Source: Oryzias latipes
Lineage: Eukaryota > Chordata > Actinopteri > Beloniformes > Adrianichthyidae
Length of the DNA: 64,000 bases
NCBI RefSeq assembly: GCF_002234675.1
Contig: NC_019867.2
Coordinates: 28,757,166-28,821,165 of the forward strand
Reading direction: 5' to 3'
Shown: one piece after another, positions 1 through 12,298 of the stretch
Position numbering within the stretch: the stretch's first letter is position 1
Layout of the letters: each line of letters begins with the position of its first letter
Notes under the pieces: generated by a model
The model's database searches: none
The model's input: only the letters and a program-made list of their open reading frames with translations
What the model was told of the DNA's origin: nothing
Position numbers and translations under genes: made by a program

Positions 1-99
1 GTGGTTTTCAATGTTCTTGTAGCATTTTTCTGATGATGGAGGACTTACCGGAAATTAAATAAATTTAAGATTAAAATTGTGATTCTGAGTATTCCTTTA

Positions 100-800
100 T
101 TCAAAACTGTACGGCTGGATGGTTCCCATATTGCTCGTCATTTTAGTCTCACCGCTAATGTTAGTTTGGGGGTGTGATGGGCTGTAAGCTAGCGGGAGAG
201 CACAAACAGAGGGTATGTCCAAATTCCACCCTAACCCCTACATAGTGCACTATATAGTGCGTTCTCCATTTTGTAGTGCTGTCTGAATCTACAATTCCAA
301 AATCAAGGGCCCTGGAAATTTCCTAGAAGTCTCTGCGAAAAACATGCATCGATGCTCACTAGATTGACGAATAAAGACCACAATGCATTGCGTCGGAACA
401 TTTTTTACTAAAAAAATGTATTTAAATGCATTTCTTTTGATAAACCATCAACGTTGTTTTCTTCAGAAGACAGTGGACTCATGAATAATCGTTGCAAAAC
501 GCTCATTTTAATTAGATTTTAACTTTGTGAAATCGATGACGTCATACATCCGCCGTTAAAAGTGAGCGTGGGGTCCGGATTGTTTTTAAAATTCACGTCA
601 CTACATAGTGCTGCACCTTATAGGTTTGTAGTAGTTTGGGGTTTGGATGGGAATTCGGACACAACCAGAGAGCGCTTGGTTATGGGTGATGGGAAGTGGA
701 GAAACAGAGAGTAACTCCTGCCGCTCTGCAGAAACTATGTCCTAGAAAATGACACAGGTTTTTTGCTTTTGGGCTTAAAACGGCATAATTATAGTTAAAA
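100..800 (+). repeat. GC-box dispersed repeat, copy 1, split by a MITE
   Basis: Parts at 100-212 (ACGGCTGGATGG, ATATTGCTCG, GCTAATGTTAG, GCTGTAAGCTAGC) and 667-800 (GATGGGAAGTGG, GCCGCTCTGCAGAAACT, GTCCTAGAAAA) rejoin if 213-666 is removed. The same order occurs at 13780-14000 and, reversed, at 39930-40170. Confidence 0.55.
213..666 (-). mobile_element. Dispersed MITE with GAATTC-type ends, copy 1
   Basis: Reverse-oriented copy of the element at 22150-22605. Shared features include CACTATATAGTGC near one end, ATGACGTCAT, GAGCGTTTTGCAA and ACGTTGATGGTTTAT. It interrupts a second dispersed repeat whose parts lie at about 100-212 and 667-800. No coding capacity. Confidence 0.65.
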
Positions 801-919
801 AAAAACTACTGGGAACGATTAAAACATAGATCAAAAGATGATGGGAGTGCGTCTTTAAAAGTCTTTGAAGGTCCAGAGTACACTGAACATTTCTGCCTGC
901 CTTTTTTTCTGTCCTGCAG

Positions 920-3900
920 AGCTGAAGGAGCCTGTGGGACAGATAGTTTGTACCGATAAAGGCATCCTTGCTGTTGAACAAAACAAAGTTCTGGTTCCGC
1001 CCGCCTGGACCAAGACCTTCGCCTGGGGCTACGCTGATCTCAGCTGTCGTCTAGCTAATTATGAGTCTGACAAGGTGAGTGGAAGAGTTTCCCTAAGCAC
1101 CCGGTGTTTTCTGGCGCTTCTGCCTTTTGTGGGGGAACTTGTCAGCTATTTTCAGAAATCTTTAGAGCTCCTTCAGTATAAATGAGTCACAGAGAGCTTT
1201 CAGAAGGAACAGAACTTCTCCTGTGAAGGTCACCTTGAAACTGTCGATGAGAACATTTAACGGCATGGTTGCCCCCTGCTGGTGCTGGAGCAGAAATGCA
1301 CCATTCGCGTTGTCTTGGACCAGTCCAGGGCATGGATGGAGTTGGATGTAGTTCTAGTGTTGGGTGGTTTGGCGTACCTCAAAAAACCATTCCCCCACTC
1401 TATAAATAAAAGCACTCGGAATACCCCCAATGTGACTGAAAGTGATGGAAAAGAGCAGATTTTCTATGGAAGAACACGTGAATCATCAACGCACATTCTA
1501 ACCTTACATCAACCCGCTTTCTTTTCAATTTTGTTGTCACACAACAAAGTCCAGAACAAAAATCAAGTCACGGTGACATCATGACAGTGTAGTACAGGGG
1601 TCGGGAACCTATGGCTCGCGAGCCATATATGGCTCTTTTGATGGTAACATGTGGCTCGCAGACAAATCTTTAATTATACTTTTTTCTTTCTTTCATTAGA
1701 CCAGTCCTTCTCAGGCGCAATGCGATGCCAGAGGCGCGCAGTAGCGGTGCTTAGAGAGAAAAATCTGCGCCAGCGCTATCAGTTTACTATTATCTATTAT
1801 TTCACAGAGTTTGTACCACCCGGAAACTTGTGAATTGCCGTGCCAAAAACAGCGCGCTCCCGTCTCTGAGAAAGAGCGCGCAGATGCGGGGACGGGATGT
1901 GTGAGGGAGAAAGCAGAGGGTGGGGCTGAGGTGTTGTGGGGACAGGCAGCAGGTGAATCGCGCAGGGATTGTAAAAATACGTACGTAAAACCCGCTGCCC
2001 GTCACGTCACTCACTACAACGTGTGAGTGTGTGTGTTTGGCTCCGTATCTGCATGTGATCAGTCTGTCTCACATCTACAGAACATTCAGACCTACGATCA
2101 CGTTTAAAGTCTCAACGCCTGCATGAAGCAGAAACTCACCACGGATCAACCAGACTAGACCATCAGCAAAACTACCACGAGAAATACTCATCATTTATCA
2201 GCAACAGCATAACGATGTTTTTAAAAAGAATCCACAGACTTATTGTACTTTAAAAATGTTGAAATTATATCAAATGCACACATTCACTTGTATATTTAGT
2301 TTCTAAACATATTGTTGCGGACTGAGTTTAACTTGGCTGTTGGGCCACGTTAAAAGTTCTGGAGTTCATTGATCGCATCAAGCAGAGATCTGATTGGCCC
2401 TCGGTTGTGTCGCTCAGCCTTTTGATAGGGAGTTTGGACCAATGGGGTTCAGCTATGGGAGGGCTAAAGCGGGAGCAGGGGAATATAAAGTTGGGAGACG
2501 CGCTCTCGTCTCGGCGGGAGAGATTGAGGAGTTGCTGAATTAATTGTACGGCGTTTGTTGCGGTCTGCAGTAACCAGAATAAAGAACCTTGAGAGAGGTT
2601 AAGTCTCCGTGCCTCAGTGTGGGGAAGGGACACTACATTATTGTATGGCTCTTTGGAAATTACATTTAAAAATATGTGGCGTTTATGGCTCTCTTGGCCA
2701 AAAAGGTTCCCGACCCCTGGTGTAGTATCATCATCCCCCAACTGTCACTTTATGAAGAACAATTGAAAAGGTCCGTAAAAGTGGCTGGAAGGCTCCGTTG
2801 GCCGGGAACTGGGTTGTTTCCCAGGGGCCCCAATGACCTTTAGTCAGCGTTGGTCCTTAGACAAGACCCTTCACGCTACTGCCTAACTATGTATCCACAA
2901 GGGGGCCCAAGTCTGGGTCTCCCTGTGCTGGTCCCCAGCCCGGATAAAATACAGGGTTGTGTTAGGAAGGGCATCCGGCGTAGGAATCTCAGCCAAACCG
3001 CCTGTGTGAATCAGTATAGCTGATCTGCTTTGGCGACCCCTGACGAGACACTCCACAAGGTGAACAACAACATTGAAAATGCCTGCCGAAGTTAGAGGAG
3101 TCCGTCTGTCCGCTCTTCACGCGCTGCCGTCCCGTTTCAGGCGCTGGTGGTGTATGAGTGTCTGTCAGAGTGGGGGCAGATCCTCTGTGCCATATGTCCC
3201 AACCCCAAGCTCATCCTCACCGGAGGAACCAGCACCGCCATCTGTGTGTGGGAGACCGGGACGTCCAAGGAGAGGGCCAAGTCTCTGACGCTCAAGCAGG
3301 TGAGTCCTCAGATTTACCCTGAAACCTTCAAAGGAGGAGGAAGAGGAGGAGCACTTCTGTGAATCTGTCGAAGGTCCACAGAATCCAAGGAGCTGACTTC
3401 ATCTATTTCCTGCTTTTCAGGCATTACTCGGTCACACAGACGCTGTGACGTGTCTAACGGCCTCATCGGCGTACCACATAGTGGTCAGCGGCTCCCGGGA
3501 TCGAACCTGCATCATCTGGGACCTGAACAAACTTTCCTTCGTCACGCAGCTCCGGGGCCACCGCGCCCCCATCTCTGCTCTGTGCATCAATGAGCTGACG
3601 GTGGGTTTGAGTCCCGTCCCTTTAGCGCAGAGGGATGCTGGCGAGTAAACCTAAATGGGGGTGTGGCGGTTGCAGGGGGACATCGTGTCGTGTGCCGGCA
3701 CCTACATCCATGTGTGGAGCATCAACGGCAGCCCCATCTCCAGCGCCAACACCTTCACGGGCCGCAGCCAGCAGATCCTGTGCTGCTGCGTGTCCGAGAT
3801 GAACGAGTGGGACACGCAGAACGTGATCGTGACCGGACACTCGGACGGCGTCGTCCGGGTAACCACACGCTCCGGAAACCTTTCAAAACGTTTTTCTAAA

Positions 3901-6900
3901 CGAACACAGACAGCAAGCTGAAAGGTCATTTCCGTTCTGTAGTTTTGGAGGATGGAGTTCCTGCAGGTGCCGGAAACTCCCGCTCCAGAACCCGTAGAGC
4001 CCGATGTGCCTGACTGCTGCGCTGATGAGAAGATCGGTGAGTCCGGCAGACGCTGGTTGCTCAAAGCACCGACTGAAGCATCCGCACAGGGCGGGGCTCA
4101 TCGCGGTTTGTCTTTGATCTTCAGAAGGTGGCGAGAACCACAACGCCGCCGACGACGACAGCAGTGAGTCTGATGGAGATGAGCCCAGTTTGAGTCAAGA
4201 GTCCAGACCTCCACGCGACCCCTCCACCGGTGGGGGGAGCCAGCCGGGCAGCGCCGTCCACCGACCCAGAGGTACGCAGCTCTGCTCCAGGAGTTCCTGT
4301 TGATGCTCATGTGGCGTATGGAACAAATGCCATTTTTCTCCCACTGCATTCTTTCATCTGCTCCCGATTCACTAGGATTTGAATAAAGAAATACTCAGAA
4401 ATGAAATTTTGAGCCAAATCATCATCATATCATGAGTTAAATGCCACAAGAACATGGTAAAACACCAAAAAACCTATATTCATCAGAGTGGGTCTTTAAA
4501 GGGGCAACGCTATTTTCTTTCATGTCCGACCTCGGTTGATTTTATATTTTAGAACAAAACTGTCAGAGCAACCTTGATTCTAATGTCAGCATCTCTGCTC
4601 CAACACACATCAGGTCAGTCCGGCCGAGCGGGGGCGTCCTGGTCCATGGACAGCGGTTCTGACGACTCTCACCGCTGGTCTGACACCCTCAGTATCGACG
4701 AGAAAGACGGCTTTGTGTTCGTCAACTACTCTGAGGGCCAAACCAAAGGCCCCCACCCTCATCTGGCCCCTCAGGGCCAGAGCTCAGGGCCCCACTCTCT
4801 TCACCCCTCCTCCGTGGAAGCTCGGACCTACAACCAGCTGAGAGCAGGTGTGTGTCCGGGCACGCCTCACCGGCTCCTCCAGCGTTTCATTCAGGGTCAT
4901 AAACTGCTACTTTGCTAACGGCTATATGTGTGTGTGTGTGTGCGCACGCGTGTGTGGGCGCGCTCGCAGGCTACAGATGGGAGCGCCAGCTGGTCTTCCG
5001 CAGCAAACTCACCATGCACACAGCGTTTGACCGGAAAGACAACGCCCACCCCGCTGAGATCAGCTCCCTCGCCATCTCCAAGTATGGCACCAACACCACA
5101 CACACACACACACACTCACAAACGCCTTCATTTACACAACAGTGTGTGCATTTTTTATCACAAACCTGTCTCCCAAACCTTAAGACTAGATAGGGCCAAA
5201 CAAAACAAAAAAAACCTGATCGGGACGTCCCTACTGAAGACCGGTTCATAATGAGGTCAACGTGTCTTATTGCGTTTTAGTAATTGTCTGCATGATTGGC
5301 CGTTTTTGGTGATGAAGGTGAGGAAAAATGCAAGTTCCTCCGATGCCAAGTTTCAACAGTGTTGGTCTATGACATCATGACGAGAGGCGTGGCCAAACGC
5401 AGCCATCAGCTTCGTCAAAAACTCAGACCTCCTGAGCAGATCTTGTTTTCAGCACTCGCCACATGTTCAGAGTTCTGTGGGAATCAATGGCACCGAACCA
5501 CAAGGTTAATCTTTTAATACCGAAAACGGCGCCTAAACATCAAACGTTTTTTTTTTACGAACTGAAACTCTTCAACCATTTACACGATCGATTTGGAAAT
5601 TTGTCACATTTGCATGCTGAACACGTCGCCTTCCTTCCAGGTTCTTCATAAATCCATTGTTCAAACGCTTGGAAAGTGACAGATTTGTTTCTTTTTTCTT
5701 GTCTTTATATTTATTCACAATTATTGCAATGGCCGACCCACAACTGAAGGCTGATGTGTTGACACAACTTTGCGCCTCCTGTTTGGGGTTACGGGAGAAA
5801 AAAATGGCGTCCGCTTTTTAAGACGTTTGCTTCCTGCAGAGTCTGATCAAGTTTAAGGATGGAAGAAAACAGACTCGGACCGAGCTGCTGCGCTCCGGTT
5901 CTGCTCACCCAACCGGTAGCACCACATATTGCAGTTGCACATATGACCACTGGGGGCTGGTTTTAGCAGGGAGCAATTTCCTTCTGACTCCCATGTTAAA
6001 AAGCTCAACTTATAGCTATAAAAGTCAATAAGACGTTTTCAAAATCTTTTGTTTGGAGGGAATATCCACTGTTTTAATTGGAAATAAGGGCAGGCATTTT
6101 TTTTTGGTCCCGTCCGATTCTTCATCATTGATGATTTTTGATTGGCAGGTGGGTGGACCCATAGGTGACCAAATTCTCATCCTGAGTGCACAGTTCAGAG
6201 CGTTGCTGAAGGCGGCCTTCCCACCTCAGCTTGTTTCCACCAATCGGTCCTACAGGTGACGTCAGCTTATTAGACCAGGGTGTTCCCAACCGCCATGTCT
6301 GAGGTGACGAAGCTCAGGCGAACATGAACGCATCAGGAAGCCACGTTTGTTTAGCAGCAATAGAACGGATGATACCGGCGCAGCAGGTAACACGGATTCT
6401 GAAAGTGGGCTACTTACTTCCTGTTCTGAGAGGGAATCTCTCCCACGCCTTCAGGCTTCCATCCTCATCATCCTCGCTAACACACGTCTGAATCCCAGTT
6501 ACAATGAGTTGTGTGATGGTCACAGCACAGCAGGCAGTGCCACCGTTTCCTGTGTTTTGGTGGAAGAAGTTCTGATCGGACATTAAAAGACGACCTCCTG
6601 CTCTCTCAGGGACCACAGTAAGATCCTGGTGGGCGACGGGCGCGGCCGAGTCTTCAGCTGGTCCGTCAGCGAGCAGCCCGGCCGCTCGGCGGCCGACCAC
6701 TGGGTGAAGGACGAGCTGGTGGACAGCTGCTCCGCCTGCACGGTCCGCTTCTCCCTGACGGAGCGACGCCACCACTGCAGGAACTGCGGGCAGCTCTTCT
6801 GTCAGAGGTCAGCTGAGGGCACAGCCCCGCCCAAACGGAGCTGCATGTGAATGAGAGATCTGTCTGTGGGTGTGGGTGCGCATCAGAACCCGAGCTTTGG

Positions 6901-8387
6901 ACCTGAGATGATTGTGTACTGTGTACTGCTGTCAGGATTTACACACAACAATGTAATCCCAAGTGAAGATACTTAGGAATATTACACGCAGCAAGTAGAT
7001 AAGTACTTCCTAAGAACTTACGGCAAAGTGAACCTTAAAGAAAAAACAAAAACCAATCAAGAATAAAGACATAAAGAGAGTTTAACCCACGGCCTCACTG
7101 ACAGCAGGGATGACAGTGGGATGACCCTAATGATACCCGCCCCTCTCCGTGTTCTCATCCCAAACGTTAGACCCCAACCGCCCGGGCTGCAGACAGGTAC
7201 CGGTCCGCGGGTCACTTGGTACCGCAGAAAAAGGAAAACTTAACTTGCACTGTCTCCGTTTTATTTTTTGATCATGAGGGAAGTTTTATTTTGGAAAATT
7301 ACCGGATTTTGTGAACCCCGTTCGTCTATGATTCTCTCTTGACAAATGCCAAGACCATCGCCTCGTATGGTCATGTGTCTGAAATACATTTTATACCTTC
7401 TTAAAGTAGCCGCTCAGACTGCTAAAGGAAAAGCGTAAAGCTAACAAATTAGTAAAAGTTTAATAGTGCAGAAAAGAGCCAAAGAGAAATAGAGAATGAG
7501 CCTTGGACTTCAAAATAAAATAAATCCTGATTTAAGTGTTTCACTAGCTCCGCACAGCAATTTACTCTCTAATGTTATAAAAAAGACGCTGCTAATAAAG
7601 CTGCATTCACTCTGGATTTATGTTTTCATCATCATTATATGTAGAAAATAACAGTTTTATGACACCTTTTATTTATTTTGTAGAATTTTTCTGTCACATC
7701 GTCAAGGTCGAAAGCTGGCGTCCAGTTGTTAGTCTCCACCTTGCTGGTTAAAGGAACGTCTACATTTTAAAAGTTCCTAAACAAAATCTAGAGTACGAAG
7801 AAAGTTTAAACTAGCTGCAAATGTTTCGAGTTAATAACATTTCTGATTTCTGAAAAATTGTGAAAGAGATATTTAAGAATTTTCGTACAGCATAGCTAAA
7901 TAAGGCAGGCATCTCTTTAGAAAATACTCCTCTGGGTTACAATCAAGATTGAAAGATATATATATATATATTATATATATATATATATATTATAAATCAG
8001 AAACAGAAAACTACACAACTTTGTTTCCTTGAATCTCCATCTGCTGTGAAACATCTACAGACATTTTCAGACTGTCTTTAGGGGCATTTTATTTTGAAAA
8101 ATAGATTTTCCAGAAGCTTAGAAAAAATAAATCGCCAACTGTGGCCTCGTACAGATTGGTCCATGAAAATATTGTCCATGGCCTAAAAGAGTTGGGGGAC
8201 CACTGCGTTGGACCGCCTCACACAGGGTTTTAACCCCCCCCTCCCCATTGTATTTCCCTGCAGGTGCAGCCGCTACCAGTCTGAGATCAGGAGGCTGAAG
8301 ATCTCGTCTCCTGTTCGCGTGTGTCAGAACTGCTACTACAACCTCCAGCATGAGCGGAGCGTCGACGACGGCGGCGGCAGAAATTGA
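920..8387 (+). CDS. wdfy3: WD repeat and FYVE domain-containing protein 3 (ALFY), 3' end
   Basis: Ten terminal exons splice in frame: 920-1074, 3141-3299, 3421-3600, 3676-3858, 3943-4036, 4125-4271, 4614-4847, 4970-5081, 6610-6807 and 8264-8387 (stop TGA 8385-8387). They give about 527 residues; the 5' part of this very large gene lies outside the window. Visible parts, numbered from the first full codon: WD40 blades within about 50-225 (for example GSRDRTCIIWDLNK and YIHVWSINGSP), an acidic Ser-rich linker, the LC3-interacting motif FVFV (4712-4723), and a FYVE finger at about 450-515 with WVKD, RRHHCRNCG and VRVCQNCY. ALFY is a large scaffold that binds PI3P and Atg8-family proteins and links ubiquitinated aggregates to autophagosomes. 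The residue-level match to the vertebrate C terminus is close. wdfy4 is less likely, given the linker, the LIR and the position next to cds1. Confidence 0.96.
1595..2719. mobile_element. hAT-type DNA transposon, non-autonomous, 1.1 kb
   Basis: Terminal inverted repeats CAGGGGTCGGGAACC and GGTTCCCGACCCCTG are flanked by a perfect 8-bp target duplication, GTGTAGTA (1587-1594 and 2720-2727). The subterminal repeats TATGGCTC and GAGCCATA are typical of Charlie-like hAT elements. No transposase ORF. It lies in a wdfy3 intron and contains the LTR-like insert at 2315-2638. Confidence 0.92.
2315..2638 (+). mobile_element. Solo-LTR-like insert inside the hAT element
   Basis: A 324-bp block flanked by TATTG on both sides (2310-2314 and 2639-2643), interrupting the hAT element. 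In order it has a CCAAT motif (about 2438), a TATA-like GAATATAAAG (2481-2490) and AATAAA (2578-2583), the layout of a retroelement LTR (U3-R). Its ends do not begin TG or finish CA cleanly, so the exact borders are uncertain. No coding part is present. Confidence 0.5.
2775..3062 (+). repeat. SINE or LINE 3'-end fragment
   Basis: Contains GGAAGGGCATCCGGCGTA, GCCAAA and TGGCGACCCCTGACGAGA, a conserved tail shared by many fish SINEs and their partner LINEs. It lies in a wdfy3 intron just upstream of exon 3141-3299. Confidence 0.65.
7955..7993. repeat. (TA)n microsatellite in a wdfy3 intron
   Basis: Alternating TA with two TTA interruptions. It is the only marked structure in the 1.45-kb intron 6808-8263, which is otherwise unremarkable. 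Confidence 0.9.
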
Positions 8388-9317
8388 GCTCCGCCTCCAC
8401 CCGGACCCCCAAGCGGCGTCCCCCCACTACATGCACCCCACCCCCCCGCACCTCCCATGTATACGCAGGCACGCTTGACAGACTGTTGATGAGCGTCTAC
8501 GGCAAACGGATGAGGAGATATGAACTCTTAAAGTGAGAAACCATCATGGCGACAGCCGCTTTCACCCCCCCTCCCCCCACCCTGCTCCTCTAGTCACTGA
8601 TACTGTGGAGAAATGAGAAGAACTTGTTCATACTGTAAATATGTGCCATGACCCACAAACAGAGCAAGCGTGAAGGAGAATAGACACCCCCCATCACCTC
8701 CTGACTAACCCAGAGGAAGAGGAGGAGCCAGATGAATGTCAGTCTTCATCATTAGCTTATGCAAGAACCCCCTTTTTTATTATTTCTGTAAAATTGTTTT
8801 TTATCAGAGCCGTTCAGTATTTTTTAAAGGCGACGTCATCAGAGAATTCTGCCTCATTTTTGATCCGAGATCCTTCTGATGATGTTTCCCAAACATATCG
8901 ATTCTTTTGGGGGTTTTGGTTTTCCATTCATGTCCAGGTTTTCTCTGGAAACCATGTCCAGATATTGTCAACATGGCCCTGTTGAAGCCCCGCCCCCCAA
9001 TGTTTCTGTGCGCGGCCTCTGCAGCATCCAGCAGGCGTTTGTGTCCCCGGCTTTATCACCAACGCCGTCACTTCAACCGTTGGCGATTGAACGCTGACTG
9101 GCTGCGGCGTCTGACCACACGCCAAGTCCTGATCCCGCAGCGCCGGCGGCTGAAAGCAGCTTTTGTTCGGCTGACGGGCGCTGCAGCACGTGAAGCCGCG
9201 CACGTTTTTTCCTGTTCTGGGAACTGATGACGGTCGGACGGCGTGACAAGAGCCGGTCGGAATGTGGGGCAGCGATTCATCCAACGTCCCCCTCAGAAAA
9301 CAGGCCTTTGACGCCTA

Positions 9318-9809
9318 CGGGGGCCCTGAAGTTCAAATCCCACAACACAAAAGCGTTTTAAAGATCACAACGACAATTTTAAAGAATTAAAAAGACTACT
9401 TTACATTTTAAAAATCTAAACAAAATAAAAACCGTTTGGGAAAACAGAAGTAACTTCCAATCGCTGACTGGATGACGGCGTTTGTCCATCGTTTCAGCCT
9501 AAAGTTGTGTGGGATGATGGGATGCCGGATACGCTCAGCACTAATCACAAATCTTTTATTAGTATGCAGACGTTGAACAAACTCAAACGTAATCATCCAA
9601 TCAGTTGTTTGTCATAGTTCCACCCGTTTCATTTTTTACCATTTCATTTTGATTTCTGAAAATGTATTTTTGGAATCGTCTTTGGGTTTCTGGGATTTTG
9701 TGTCGATTCTTAAAATGTAATGTTTCATCATTTGTTTTGTTGCTTTAATGGGATCCTTAATATGTTTTTGCGTTTATTTGCTGGTGTGATTTGGACTTCA
9801 GGGCCACCG
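9318..9809. mobile_element. TA-flanked MITE of the CGGTGGCCC family, copy 1
   Basis: Ends CGGGGGCCCTGAAGT and ACTTCAGGGCCACCG, flanked by TA (9316-9317 and 9810-9811). The inner arms CAAATC and GATTTG extend the inverted repeat. The inside is A/T-rich with no ORF. It lies in the wdfy3 3' UTR. Confidence 0.75.
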
Positions 9810-10504
9810 TAAGACATCCTTCCTCTTCTCCCTCACACCTACAACCCCCCCCCCCCCCTCTTCTGTCCATCTCAAAAAAGTAAACTTTACCCCCCCCCCC
9901 CCCCCATGTCCTTCTGCATTTCTGTACTGTAACTGAACGTGCAATCATCCATCCCTAGGGAGGGGGTTGGGCCCCCTTTAATGGAATTTTCTTGTACAGA
10001 GGTTTAAGTTGTGGTGTGTAGAGGGGAGGGGGGGGGGTCCAACTGTACAGAGTATTTATGCAAATATGACGGCTTTTAGATTTTTTTTTTCATGATTTCA
10101 GCAAGTGGAGTTACTTGTTGCATGTTTATTAACACAGCTGACTTTCTGTATCAGTGCATTGTACAGGCTCTCTACACACTCAGTTTCTGCTGCTTTCGTT
10201 TCCTCCTCGGTAGGGGTGGGGGGGCTGCTGGGTGACCAGCGACAAGCCCCCCCCCCGGGCTCAGACTGGACTTTTATACCCTGAGTGGGGGGGGGGGGGG
10301 GGGGAGAGAGAAATTCTGGAAGCTTCTGGTGGTCTCGTATTAGACTGCATTACTACGATATCTGGTGTGCAATCTGTGATAGCTGAATGTTCCTGTATAT
10401 TTGTGTTCACTTCGTCCCACAAGAGAAAAAGCCTGTAGAGTCCCCCCCCCCCTCGTTATAAAAAGAATGATGCAATAGATCTGGTACTTATTATTTTTCA
10501 TTTC

Positions 10505-10510
10505 AATAAA
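10505..10510 (+). terminator. Probable wdfy3 poly(A) signal AATAAA
   Basis: A canonical AATAAA about 2.1 kb after the wdfy3 stop and 1.8 kb before the cds1 start. Cleavage would fall near 10525-10535. Position and motif support it; usage is not shown. Confidence 0.55.
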
Positions 10511-10530
10511 TAATTGCCGTTTATCACCAA

Positions 10531-11985
10531 AGGTTTGTCCCTGTTCACTTTCACAGCATCAGTCTCCTTTGAGCTTTCCATTCCTAATCATGATAGTCCC
10601 GCCACCTGTAACAGATGGAATTTAAACCAAAATGTGTGGATTTTTTTACAGACTTCTGTCACTTTAATACATTACTCTTATTTAAAAAAAATGTTTAATT
10701 ATAAGACCTAAACTTGAAAGGAGAAGTCTTTCTTCTCCAATCAGTGCGAAGCTTCGCTCTCAGAAAGGCTCGTTTGAATAAAAGGGTTGTGCGCATGCGC
10801 GGGAGCCTGGCCGTCCTTCCTGCTGCAGCTGGTCAGACCAGCACCAACCGAATGGAAAGAAAGGGAGAGAGAGAGAGGCAGAAAGTTCGAGCAGAGTTCT
10901 AAAGTTCTGTAGATGATTACCCTCAGACCGGAAGTTAAGCGGCTCCAAAATAAAATATGCTGCGGTATTTTTCACTGAAGGTGTGGAACTCAGACTACGG
11001 AAAACACATTTCCAGCGGGGGTGAATGGCTGTTTGCTTTAACCTTTGGAGTCTGTAAAAATATGCAACATTGTACAGAAGTTGCAAGGAAATCAAACCAG
11101 AGGCAGATTTTTCTGTGGTATTTTGATTTTTTTAGACAATCTGTTTAAAACACTTAACAGCACTTTAAGTTATGCAGATTTGTCTCTTATTCATGTCAAA
11201 AAGAGTCGATAATAAAGTAAAAATGCAGTAATCCAAATCAGGACAATGGCAGGAAAGACTGTAAGTGAGGATGAAGATGTACAAGCTAAAATTATGGTGG
11301 TAGAGCAGAAGAAGAAAGCATCAGACAAATCAATCTGGTTGGTTGGATAAATCAATTCATCGATCTGCATTTACTACTATTAAAAAGGTTTACGTTGACG
11401 TTATCTGTTATAGTTTTGGCACAAACATATCTATTGTCACCCCTGGTAACATTAATCAAAACTACAGATGTGTCATTTAATGCTTGCTTATACATATTGC
11501 AGTTTTGTGATTTAGAGTTTCATTATACATAAGACAGGGAAACGTTGTCTAATCATAGTCAAAATATAGGATAACATTTTTTGTTGTTGTTTTAACTTCC
11601 TAACTTTAGCCTGAATAACCTTTGGCTCACTTATTTTGGATGCTTTTTGTAACTTTTTTGAAGTTTAATTTCAACCATCGCTGTTACTTTTAAAAGTGTA
11701 TTTAATGTTTTATGTAAAAACCATTGAATCATCTATATAAAATAAACTTATCTTTATTGATAGATATAGTTATAAACCTATCTATATTGATCTATACAAT
11801 GAATATATTGAATTATCTATATAAATCAATCTCTACAAATAAACTTGTCTTTATTGATAGATATAGTTATAAACCTATCTATATTGATCTATATAATGAA
11901 TATATTGAATTATCTATGTAAATCAATCTCTACAAATCCCCTTTTTTTCCTAAAAGGAAAAAAAAAGCTTTGTCATGGAGGCTTT
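10531..11985. other. Intergenic spacer between wdfy3 and cds1
   Basis: Mostly AT-rich unique sequence with no ORF I recognise. Its only clear structure is the 97-bp tandem duplication at 11741-11934. GC content rises sharply after about 11990, where the cds1 promoter region begins. Confidence 0.5.
11741..11934. repeat. Two-copy 97-bp tandem repeat
   Basis: Copy 1 is 11741-11837 and copy 2 is 11838-11934. Both carry AATAAACTT, TTATTGATAGATATAG and AATATATTGAATTATCTAT in the same order with a few substitutions. The small hydrophobic ORFs over it come from the TAT-rich repeat. Confidence 0.9.
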
Positions 11986-11989
11986 TACT

Positions 11990-12298
11990 GTGAAGGTCTC
12001 TGCCGGAAGTTCCCGGACCCGGTTGCGGGCGTCTTGAGGCGGTGGGAGGGAGCGGGACTGCAGGGATAAACAAACGCGCACAGAAGCCGACGGTGTCCCG
12101 CGGAGCTGCGGACGGACTGTATCGGAACCGGGTGACTTTGACCGTTTTGTCCGCTTCCAATGCACCGATCTCGCCTCTCAAACCAAGTTTAAAGCCGGAA
12201 TTAAGCCTCAAACGACCTGCTCCGCCCCCCTTGCCGCTCCCGCTGAGTCGGCTTATGTGACACTCTCTCTACCGTCCCGGCGGAGAACCGAACGGATC
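11990..12298 (+). promoter_or_regulatory. GC-rich cds1 5' UTR and promoter region
   Basis: A CpG-rich stretch directly upstream of the cds1 ATG (12299) contrasts with the AT-rich spacer before it and continues into exon 1 and the start of intron 1. No TATA box is visible. It looks like a CpG-island promoter, but the start site cannot be placed from sequence alone. Confidence 0.5.

Larger units (their letters stand above)
8388..10530 (+). other. wdfy3 3' UTR with homopolymer tracts
   Basis: Noncoding sequence follows the wdfy3 stop. The first well-placed AATAAA is at 10505-10510, so the 3' UTR is probably about 2.1 kb; this end is inferred. It contains long C runs near 9845-9857 and 9890-9905, G runs near 10028-10037 and 10286-10304, and a MITE (9318-9809). 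The ORFs across this stretch are short, overlap on both strands and resemble nothing I know. Confidence 0.6.

Noticed and set aside
2328-2741. 137-codon minus-strand frame
   Set aside because: Runs across the LTR-like insert and the end of the hAT element; no protein family features.
11741-11934. Tandem repeat considered as a CRISPR-like array
   Set aside because: Two contiguous 97-bp copies without spacers in a vertebrate genome; a simple tandem duplication.
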